Origin: Myxococcales bacterium
GTDB lineage: Bacteria > Myxococcota_A > Polyangia > Polyangiales > Polyangiaceae
Reading direction: 5' to 3'
Length of the DNA: 64,000 nucleotides
Assembly: GCA_016720545.1 (NCBI GenBank)
Contig: JADKKK010000003.1
Coordinates: forward strand, 1 to 64,000
A model generated the notes under the pieces. That model was given only the letters and a program-made list of their open reading frames with translations, searched no databases and was not told the DNA's origin. The translations under genes were made by a program, and so were the position numbers. This document shows positions 55,001 to 64,000 of this stretch, piece after piece (the first letter of the stretch is position 1; each line of letters begins with the position of its first letter).

Positions 55001-55041
55001 GCCTGGAGACCGCGCGCGAGCTGCTCGATCAGCTCTCCTGA
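43006..55041 (+). CDS. Giant TPR-repeat protein
   Basis: 4011 aa from ATG 43006 (MATDILAALEAPLDNEE); an earlier ATG at 42916 would add 30 unlikely residues. No signal peptide or membrane helix. The whole length is helical pairs of TPR/SEL1-like type, e.g. AISYLERAIALSPSYLPAFEGL and AIDAYQRALADDPNDREAFAAL, with dozens of repeats and no catalytic domain visible. A few charged linkers (around residue 1660-1690) interrupt it. The 12-kb frame has no frameshift. Solenoids of this size serve as scaffolds. Long antisense frames across it are codon-bias shadows. Its function is unknown. Confidence 0.88.
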   Translation: MATDILAALEAPLDNEEALLDHMLLALTRGELPPGSWEALTAAALRDDRVSELAFAFELVMQGKRLKSVSSQTGAEFLVNASAFFLQALGDDFGAISYLERAIALSPSYLPAFEGLDRALTQAGEHKKLADLCFSTVTHRHDVGEKIALLRRAAALYEPLSAQEDRGVDVLQMLLKLVPDDVEARVALEGRYIKQNRHRDVAKLLEGALTTTPEPTEEEASTIRQRLIDLYSNHLQEPERALPHAELVLAADASHEEARRVAERLLVNKANAGRAAAALSRAAFVTGSVVEMERFLVIELEHTRGAKRFGVLKRLGTLRQDSLQQNAAAFEAFDAALAIDPTDDDLRARYVELAVALGTALDAARSLTRVATAAKELPVRSRIAAEAGVLLRIGGDLRRARATFVSILGMPEADPTAILRAAHELVDVYTTEGDTRALADVLDKVGELEPDPELRRSANEQLAELAASRGDDARAIVAFTRLIESPSRAHALAELEVLHERCQNYAELAQVLLEREKEAGSRAEARQLAFRAAEILTQQGDDVEKAAAAWRGIAERYGATRNVHLAWIPLLEAQRDWPALAEVLAADADIAPEAERAAILARLGHVHLTRLADEAEAFEIFSRVLEFDPQEPTTRGTLEKLLSNKPLRARAAEVLEPVYRTERNTAGLLRVLEVCVEEADGLPARLGALLEASRVAEETMPERAVELAALGLRDAAHGRDHVLPWLERAERLSLGLDAKRRSALFSAALGELEVDSPGLLALARRAGDALSLAGDVASALGVYRRALAFEPSSEELMSRVDELLKEQGNAEERVALYRSALEQGPERERRRQLLHGIGSIERYELLSPHAAIDAYQRALADDPNDREAFAALAALFAETERYAELCDVLEGSLETVSPEESRRLRAQLADVAAAHGQPDRARHHLAVLLADAALAGVELTVVERVATTLKDADLAEAVLERRLRETPDVREHVDLLERLGTLALEGKDDPDRAKERFRAAADLALALGEQDAAVRLYETLLRVAPFDVGAATELVSLSEERGAFDRLPALLDILLASEDEPRARVALMLKKIKVLSQSLGDHRAALATAAAAFDVSPEDRAVLSMFGDLAVRTGDTDLFCDALDAKLTANADGRDKALHADLVLAKARLLGRDPERYEEAALAYRSVLRGNVLDHARTASALVELEELALSDAAPLTLADGSIDGGGSRHGDLRWVWNFRVERADDAERATLLSRWAEAEERVLGDAERALLLYRRVVELDPEQTDALDGVARLSLAAGDVEGTVAALQARRERMNGEARNLLDLDIAEILLSRTTRLSEALASVAAVLESTPHDPRALALGSRLLRAPAVRTRAVETFDRALELAEDLDAKVAILRDLIASAEEAGETPDALFRWYEEVVDLQTSRGHRSEALEAVLHAAARIPTSAALWDRAEALCRELETPSPVAELYESTLDGSLSREDAVELGKRAVSFFEEWFDDSNRSARVLERILETDPNEPWAFDRLKLLFDAEERWTDLFGLFDRAIVAAPTDTRTELLEEAAQVAKDFASDPIKAIDYLEQLRALTPNVARVDAALERLYERTGRFRELIALYTSQIPNLAEREGQDIRARIAQIWVDELKDVAAALAIVEDLVAREQDLGPRRDVEAILERILASTSPSADAGRDDAKSTRPSGKRAGARQRAAAILKERYAASQQEGDLVRILEVELEAVKGAKERARRHEQIAVLHETLGDPRDALDHVVQLVLLEPTVKSHRDHLEQLASRVNDFPRLVEVLVEVADRCDDETLRVELTLHAGLVVTERLGDADQAIELFGRVLASPQASDEALLAACRATEPLLAAAHRSLEHLDVLERQGALEPEPEVRYAVFAKAARLATDAQELERATWAWEACLELVPGDAASLDGLVGLFDRTGQSKELAAVLGVRCRLPARSTAARRADYVRIANLLGETLGEVEEAIRAWDAEEQEFGESDENIRARLSLYRASRQWEKLAALLERAAHRQASPDVQASFLCELGDVAREYLETGPTAVASYESALQKDPRNEGARAGLRALLRRPEVRAEAVRVLLFAFSATDEWRSTLELTEHRIATAKDGPARIAVFHEAAQLSERRGDDRETAFSLIRRAFLLDPGRADTATELFRLAEATRQWRSVADAQREAIEAKESIEAEPPWLPGLRTRMGEVLETRLDDPRAALVAFARVAADDANNLEAARATIRNAGRVMRWDAASRALVESAFAASSLPPALVATFEEAATAATAWDAATFALAAVVSDRAESSDLARELETQLARWHRDRRSDPDSAEAAFSRALAHGRDVPELLAELAQLQRRSRGRPLIDSLLRLSNTTGGDLDLLREAADTARDHVADRALAKSILTRLVKLATDRWVGEDADTAVSSGMPAEPAGYIRQGVRELVDIQKAEGDLERVTGLLLETSLLPFPRGESRALRFEAAGLFASELDASDRAITLYERLFEEDPSDEQAVRALGAILTREGRPRELLALARRRVEVCEGRSARLVLRIETARIEAQLGDSAQAMATLRANLDESPRHGETVTELVTLLERERSFTELAALYATQAERAEADVEPAEAAEWFERAAEVASARLAQPSLAAQHYRRVIALEPRPTALAALAKLATDAAEHGDAAEYLDQLRQVSRGKERVDVVLRMISALLKADRLVLAIERLEEELARTPEAEPLRARLLATYRERDDFANLARTLTAGAQYAPDKATRLSRLREAAELYCTEVREPERAIPLLEMARDLAPEERAVRLALSDALGLSGRIDEARVMLRAIIDDFAGRRPKERAPVHYHLARLDLVVGDRPRALVELDAATRIDPANPEILRTLAELSRDDGQLDRAERSYRALLTVLRRHDGLQGAAGISRSEVLVELAEIAQRQEQHDRAAELFESALEVAVNNDAEGRRLERSLRERENFHGLVRALAQRLAKGRAEARDARDFDGTAELARVLDEHLQSPEASLDAWLEAITIRPGSQLAHEQSLELAERLGLVARYAGELRELARVTEKPASMAAELHQRLGRVYETGVHDPQAAVAAYERAHELDPSSHATLEALDRMYEALGDEAGQARTLAARIALGKESSDALYRLAQLQFKSKVTVDDACDALEDALESEPLLERAEPILRHAAEAHPGEERVLALYERVGRQGYPRALVDALTRRWAAGLAEAYVLREAVETARGLPDADLAEFWLRRFLERDGHATEDRLWALVELATLRVEKQDFAEAILLKREAAETAEGEDARALYFEVADLAANALGDLHLAAQTYEDLRLDNPEDRAAWEPLFAVYERMNEHEKVAQLLGQVADVVDDPAERSRLRLRRVELGIDKLGLGDEAASQLKEILDEDPSQADAAILLGGILERNGREEELVELLTNQLYAALDRSDTPSIVSLSRRLGALLETRAPDQARDVYRRMLDVKGEDADALARLARLSGECGDPRERADALERLLAITTGEGAEGLALELGALFRSHEEPARARAAFERGFAAYPQSARLRAELEGCYREDGAWAELAAMYELEAGALTNAARKVATLRLAAAVYRDELRQNGEGARVMRIARATVPDDLNVLRELTFLLMASGELEAAAEELGHALAELPADNPERASLLSERAVLSAQLGRDEEATDDWEDALLAGDRMVLEPLCAHLGRVATKASHAGDTKAFRKCRLRLAELRHEAGQTDESRAILTELLKADGRDRETIRALARLEEQLERWDAASASYRRLVALEEKDGIVDVALRLANACERAGRLSDARGGVERARVAEPQNQALRDVLERIYNETLALRELAELYLEDARAAMDVAGRFSHLIRAGSLLIQHGQDPEVAIEPLEEARSLRPNDLDCVALLADAYTAGGRYAEASDVLGAAVTAHKGRRSRELSTLYHRLARVAQATDDRGAELQHLTTALDIDPQSGHVASELAYLAMELGEWDTASRALRAVTMLKTAAPLPRSLAYQHLGEIAQAQGDARRAVGFLKRALDEDPSLETARELLDQLS

Positions 55042-55087
55042 CGGCGGGCGCGCTCCCCAGAACTAGTGCACACTGCATGCGATCGCT

Positions 55088-55107
55088 GCGCGGCCCGCGG
55101 GCCGCGC
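55088..55107. terminator. Perfect 20-bp palindrome between convergent genes
   Basis: The first ten bases, GCGCGGCCCG, are followed by their exact reverse complement. It lies in the 78-bp gap between the TPR stop (55041) and the reductase stop (55120). A GC-only stem without a T-run could still pause or protect both converging transcripts. Confidence 0.45.
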
Positions 55108-55119
55108 GCGACCGCAGGC

Positions 55120-56109
55120 TCAGCGTGGGACGTCGGCGCGGAGCGCGCGCAGCGTGCCCACCGGGAGCCCCGCGGCGGCGCCGCGCTCGATGAGCGAGTC
55201 GAGGATGAGCCGGGTCTGCGCGCCCACCTTGGTGAAGTGCGCCCGGAGGTAGGTCTCGATCGGGAAGGGCGCGAGGCGCCGCGCGAACCACAGGCCGACG
55301 CGAAGGAGCCAGCCCCGCGTGACGAGCAGCGAGAGGGCCAGCGGGGCCCTCCCGGCGGACACCGCCGCGACCGCCAGCGCCTCGCGCGCCCCTCGCACGG
55401 CGCGGGCGAGCGCCTCGCCCCGGAGCAGCGCCGCGAGCGACCACCCCGCGGCCTCGAGCGCCGTGAGGTAGACCATGAACGCGGCGTTCGGGAAGGCCGA
55501 CATGCGGGGCACGTCGGGGTGCCGACGCGCGGGCATCCCGCCACGTTCCAGCGCGGCCACCACGGCGTCGACGCGCGCGGAGCCGGAGAGGAGGCAGGGT
55601 GAGGCGGGGGGAAACCAGTAGGTCATCCCTGCCGGCGTGCCCTCGGGCTCGCCCTCGAGCGGGCTGTGGTAGCTCACGAGCGAGATGAGCCCGTCCACGA
55701 GGCGCGCGGGCTCTACGCCGGCGGCGAAGAGGAGCGCGCGATCGCCCGGGCTCGGGGTGAGGCCCACGACGGTCGCGTCGCCGACGGCGGCCACGAGGGC
55801 GGCGAGCCACGGGCCCTGCAGCCCCGCGGACGACACTGTGAGATAGACTTGGTCGAAGCGCCGCGCCGCGACCTCCTCGGCCGAGCACACCACGTCGCAC
55901 CCCTCGAGGCGGAGCGCCTCGCGGCGGTCGGGGCCCGGCGCGGGCCCGAGCCCTCGCACGCGCACGAGGTCGAACCCACGCGTCGCCTCTTCACGGTAGC
56001 GCTCGCGCACGTAGAGCGTGACCGCCGCCCCACCTTGCGCGAGGTGCTTCGCGTACACCTGCCCCACGGCGCCCGCACCAACGACGAGCACGGAGAGACG
56101 AGGCTTCAT
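55120..56109 (-). CDS. Ketopantoate reductase (ApbA/PanE)-family oxidoreductase
   Basis: 329 aa from ATG 56109 (an in-frame ATG nine bases earlier is possible). NADPH-binding Rossmann motif VVGAGAVGQVYAKHLAQGG at the N-terminus, then YLTVSSAGLQG and the substrate-domain helices near ERGGMPARRHPDVPRM and FPNAAFMVYLTAL. The family's usual Lys and Glu around the active site are not clearly present, so panE function is unproved; a short-chain reductase of related type is as likely. Downstream of lepB by 64 bp. Confidence 0.8.
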   Translation of the reverse strand: MKPRLSVLVVGAGAVGQVYAKHLAQGGAAVTLYVRERYREEATRGFDLVRVRGLGPAPGPDRREALRLEGCDVVCSAEEVAARRFDQVYLTVSSAGLQGPWLAALVAAVGDATVVGLTPSPGDRALLFAAGVEPARLVDGLISLVSYHSPLEGEPEGTPAGMTYWFPPASPCLLSGSARVDAVVAALERGGMPARRHPDVPRMSAFPNAAFMVYLTALEAAGWSLAALLRGEALARAVRGAREALAVAAVSAGRAPLALSLLVTRGWLLRVGLWFARRLAPFPIETYLRAHFTKVGAQTRLILDSLIERGAAAGLPVGTLRALRADVPR

Positions 56110-56172
56110 GGTGTGCATGGCAGCAGACCGCGGCGTCGAGGACAAGGCAGACGAGCGCAGGCCGACCGCTCA

Positions 56173-56733
56173 CTACAGCCCGCGCGCGCCGCCCGCGCCC
56201 ACGACCGCGACCGCCCGCCCGAGGAGGGCGCGCTCGCTCACCCAGCCGAACGAGCGCCCGTCGTGGCTGTTGCCGCGGTTGTCGCCGAGGACGAGCACCT
56301 TCCCGTCGGGCACCAAGGTCGGAGCGAGGCTCGGCCCTGGCCCCGCCTGAAGCGACCGCGCGTCGTCTTCCTCGGCGACGGAGCGACCACCGCGCGTGAG
56401 CCGCACGCGCCCGTCGCGCACCTCCACCACGTCGCCGCCGACCGCCACCACGCGCTTCAGGAGCACCGTGTCGCTCTCGGGCGACGTGAGCACCACAACG
56501 TCGCTGCGGGCGGGCGTGCGGGGGCCGAGCAGGTACGTCTCGGTGAGCGGGACGCGCAGGCCGTACGCCGCCTTCAAGACCACCACGTGCTCGGCCACCT
56601 GGACTGTGGGTTCCATCGACCCCGAGGGCACGTGGTAGTGGTCGGCGAGCGACGCGCGCGCGACGAAGAGCCCTGTCATCGCCACGCCGAGGGTGAGGAA
56701 CGAGCGTGCGCGAGCCCGCGCTGTCTTGGCCAT
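56173..56733 (-). CDS. lepB: Signal peptidase I
   Basis: 186 aa, start ATG 56733. One N-terminal membrane segment (FLTLGVAMTGLFVARASL), then the S26 motifs: nucleophile Ser in PSGSMEPT, general-base Lys in LLKRVVAVGGD, and box E GDNRGNSHDGRSFG. It removes signal peptides on the outer face of the inner membrane. Short for the family, without the long insertion of Gram-negative enzymes such as E. coli LepB. It lies 45 bp after gltD on the same strand. Confidence 0.9.
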   Translation of the reverse strand: MAKTARARARSFLTLGVAMTGLFVARASLADHYHVPSGSMEPTVQVAEHVVVLKAAYGLRVPLTETYLLGPRTPARSDVVVLTSPESDTVLLKRVVAVGGDVVEVRDGRVRLTRGGRSVAEEDDARSLQAGPGPSLAPTLVPDGKVLVLGDNRGNSHDGRSFGWVSERALLGRAVAVVGAGGARGL

Positions 56734-56777
56734 GCGCGGGCGACACACAAGCGCCAGCCTTTATTCCCGACGTGGGC

Positions 56778-58158
56778 TCACCCGCGGAGGAACGCGTCGA
56801 CGCCGCGCGCCACGCGGCGGCCGTCGGCGATGGCCCACACCACGAGCGACTGACCGCGCGAGACGTCGCCCGCGGCGAAGACCCCCGCGCGGGACGTGCG
56901 GCCGGCCACGTCGGTCACGGCGTTGCCGCGGCGATCTCTCGCGAGCCCGAGGGCCTCGAGGAGCTCCGGCTCCGGCCCCACGAAGCCCATCGCGAGGAAC
57001 ACGCGCTGGGCGGGGAGCTCGAAGGGCGCGCCCTTGGCCTCGAACGTGCCCCCGCGCCGCTCGACGCGCTCGCAGAGGAGCGCGCGGAGGGCGCCCGCTT
57101 CGTCGCCGAGGAAGGCCTTCGTGAGCACGCCGAAGTCTCGCTCGCAGCCCTCTTCGTGGGACGACGAGGTGCGCATCACGAGCGGCCACTCCGGCCACGG
57201 GTTCTCCGGGCGGCGCGCGAGCGGCGGCGGCGGCTCGAGCTCGAGCTGCGTGACGCTCTTGGCGCCGCAGCGGTTCGAGGTGCCCACGCAGTCGGACCCG
57301 GTGTCGCCGCCGCCGATCACGACCACGTCGAGGCCAGCGGTCGCGAGCGGCGCGCAGGGATCGCCCGCCACGACGCGGTTCTGGAGCTCGAGGAGCTCCA
57401 TCGCGAAGTGCACCCCGCGGAGCTCGCGGCCCGGAATCGGAAGATCACGCGGCGCGCGCGCGCCGAGGGCGAGGACCGTGGCGTCGAACGGCGCGAGCAG
57501 CGTGCCGGCCGACTGCGCGTCCACCGGCGTGCTCACCCGGAGCTCGACGCCCTCGGCCACGAGCTGCGCGACGCGGAGATCGATCGTGCCCTTCTCGAGC
57601 TTGAAATCGGGGATGCCGTAGCGAAGCAGGCCGCCCACCCGGTCGTCGCGCTCGAAGACCACCACGTCGTGCCCGGCGCGCGCGAGCTGTTGCGCGCACG
57701 CGAGCCCGGCCGGCCCCGAGCCCACGATCGCGACGCGCTTGCCGCTGCGGCGGGGCGCGACGACGGGCGCGAGGCCCGCCGCGAGGGCGGCGTTCGCGAT
57801 GGTGCGCTCGACGTCTTTGATGGTGACCGGCTCGCCGCGCAGGTTCAGCACACACGCCGCCTCGCAGGGCGCGGGGCACACGCGGCCGGTGATCTCGGGG
57901 AAGTTGTTGGTGGCGAGGAGCGAGGCCGCCGCCTCGTCGACCTTGCCGCGGTGCACGAGATCGTTCCACTCGGGCACGACGTTCCCCAGCGGGCAGCCGT
58001 CGTGGCAGAACGGGACGCCGCAGTCCATGCAGCGGGAGGCCTGCCTCGCGAGCTGCTCCGGCGCGGGCTCGACGACGATCTCGCGGAAGTCGTGCACGCG
58101 CTCGGTCGGCTCGCGCCGCGCCGGCTTCTGCCGGGGCACGTCGAGGAAGCCTCGGGGA

Positions 58159-58166
<8 letters not shown>
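56778..58166 (-). CDS. gltD: Glutamate synthase small subunit
   Basis: 462 aa. N-terminal cysteine groups CMDCGVPFCHDGCP and CPAPCEAAC bind the 4Fe-4S clusters. FAD fold VGSGPAGLACA at about 148, NADPH fold VIGGGDTGSDC at about 285, and the closing FAD motif GVFAAGDVSRGQSLVV near 440. It feeds electrons from NADPH to GltB. Its start lies eight bases inside the end of gltB, so the subunits are translated in balance. Confidence 0.95.
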
Positions 58167-62718
<4,552 letters not shown>

Positions 62719-62784
62719 TTGCGGCCGAGATATAGCTCAATTTAACGCGCTGTGCCACCGCGTCGCTCGGCTACGCTCGGGCCG

Positions 62785-64000
62785 ATGTCCGTCCTCAAAG
62801 AGAAGGGCGTGGTCCTCGCGGGCGGCGCGGTGTTGGCGCTCGGCGTCGCGTGGGCGCTGTCGCGCGAGTCGCCACCGGCCGCGCCCGTGCCCGACGCGGC
62901 CGCGCCCGCCCCGCTCGCCGCCCACGCCGACACCTCGGCCCGGGCCACCGACGGCGCCGCCGAGGCGCGCGAGCCCGACTCGGACAACGAGCCCATCGCC
63001 CACGAGGCCGAGGTCAGCATCGAGCTCGCGATCATCGCGCCCAAGGCCACGTCGAAGCGCCTCGGCGAGCTCGCGGCGATGCCAGCGAGCGCGTGGCCGC
63101 TCACCGCCGCCGACTGCGGGCCCGACTGCGCCGGCGTGCGCAAGTTCCTCGCCGACAGCCACCCGACGCTGGAGGTCACGCTCGCGGCCGACTGGATCCT
63201 CCCGCCAAAGGACACGCTCTCCACGGTGGCGCGCACGGTGCCCGAGGGCGAGCGCGCCGCCCTGTACGACACGAAGGAGCTCCTGGTGGTGAAGGTGCAG
63301 GGCGAGGACACCGCCGACCACCTGCCCCTCCGCGGCGCGTTCGCGCTGACCGCGGCGTTCGCGCGTGAGCTCCGCGGCTACGTCCACGACGAGGAGACCC
63401 ACCGCATCGACACCGCGAGCGCGTTCGCCGAGCGGGTGCCGCGCGGGCCGCTCGGCGCGCCGTTCTTCGTGCCCGAGTCGCTGCTCGTGCAGCTCCACCC
63501 GCAGGACGAAGACGACGTCGCGGGCCCCTACCGGCTGCTCACCTTGGGGCTCTCGCGCTACGGCTGCCCCGACCTCGAGATGCACGGCTTCCCCGAGACC
63601 GACGGGCCGCGCCTCGCGAGCGTGCTGGACGCCGTGGCCGCGAAGCTCGCGAAGGGCGAGCGCGGGCCCGCGGTCACGATCGCGCTGGCCGACGTCGCGC
63701 AGGTGATGAAGAAGTCGCCCGCGGAGCTCTCGCGCGCGCCCGACAAGTCCCGCGCCGTGACCGTTCGGCTCTCGCCCGCGGGCCGCCGCGCCGGAGATCC
63801 CGACAACGAGGTGCTGACCGTGCGCCCACCGCGCCCGCCGGCCGACCCCGAGGCGAGCGCCGAGGCCAGCGACGAGGACGCGCACGGGGCGCTCCTCGCG
63901 CAGCTCTTCGCCGAGGAGACGCGCGTGTCCCGCCGAAACACGAGCGCTCCCGACCTGCTCGCGGCCGAGGCGCGCGCGCGCAAGGCGGCGCCCGAGGTCG
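62785..64000 (+). CDS. Membrane-anchored protein of unknown function, 3' end outside window
   Basis: 405 codons to the right edge without a stop. A hydrophobic N-terminus (VVLAGGAVLALGVAWAL) acts as signal or anchor, an Ala/Pro/Asp linker follows, then from residue 70 an alpha/beta domain with SIELAIIAPKATSKRL and ADWILPPKDTL, later VHDEETHRIDTASAF and LLTLGLSRYGCPDLEMHGFP. This resembles DUF4026/DUF2314-type proteins, but I cannot fix the family. It diverges from gltB. Confidence 0.75.
   Translation, partial: MSVLKEKGVVLAGGAVLALGVAWALSRESPPAAPVPDAAAPAPLAAHADTSARATDGAAEAREPDSDNEPIAHEAEVSIELAIIAPKATSKRLGELAAMPASAWPLTAADCGPDCAGVRKFLADSHPTLEVTLAADWILPPKDTLSTVARTVPEGERAALYDTKELLVVKVQGEDTADHLPLRGAFALTAAFARELRGYVHDEETHRIDTASAFAERVPRGPLGAPFFVPESLLVQLHPQDEDDVAGPYRLLTLGLSRYGCPDLEMHGFPETDGPRLASVLDAVAAKLAKGERGPAVTIALADVAQVMKKSPAELSRAPDKSRAVTVRLSPAGRRAGDPDNEVLTVRPPRPPADPEASAEASDEDAHGALLAQLFAEETRVSRRNTSAPDLLAAEARARKAAPEV

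Overview
The window is high-GC DNA with the strong GC-third-position codon bias that produces long antisense shadow frames. Several traits point to a myxobacterium-like member of Myxococcota (Polyangia): a giant TPR protein, a two-receiver protein with a DUF4388-like and a PEGA-like domain, sigma-54 regulation, Asp/Ala-rich lipoproteins and Rpn-family proteins. The assignment rests on gene content and style only.

Layout. Positions 1-18.4 kb form an ordered defence block, all on the minus strand. It reads, in transcription order: a CARF/RtcR-like sigma-54 activator (18376-16857, one frameshift); a near-consensus -24/-12 promoter (16857-16841); the overlapping four-gene operon hsdR-hsdM-hsdS-STAND/REase (16804-6983); the decayed tail of a second activator of the same kind (6669-6593); a second -24/-12 promoter (6563-6547); then DUF4258 protein, a VWA (TerY-like) protein, PP2C phosphatase, Ser/Thr kinase with zinc ribbon, and a large SF1 helicase that runs off the left edge. 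I read this as two defence modules, type I restriction-modification plus a STAND protein and a TerY-P phosphorylation triad plus helicase. Each was built as activator, sigma-54 promoter, operon, so a CARF-sensed signal could switch on both.

18.5-32.2 kb is a mixed accessory zone. It holds a coiled-coil nuclease-like protein (two frameshifts), two paralogous small proteins, a metallophosphoesterase, a SIR2-pseudoreceiver protein (two frameshifts), an ankyrin protein, a PGN_0703-like restriction endonuclease, a degenerate 21-bp minisatellite, and a duplicated [unknown gene + Rpn nuclease] unit with one intact, one truncated and one 28-bp-duplication-broken Rpn copy. Frameshifts cluster here and in the defence block, whereas 32-64 kb shows none, including one 12-kb gene.

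32.2-64 kb looks like ordinary chromosome. It has an envelope peptidase-lipoprotein pair, a membrane protein, the two-receiver regulator, a degenerate sulfatase-like lipoprotein, tRNA-Ser(GGA), a gene remnant, a small Tat/lipobox protein, heme O synthase ctaB, the 4011-aa TPR protein, and a minus-strand run of gltB, gltD, lepB and a ketopantoate-reductase-like gene. A secreted or anchored protein of unknown function runs off the right edge.
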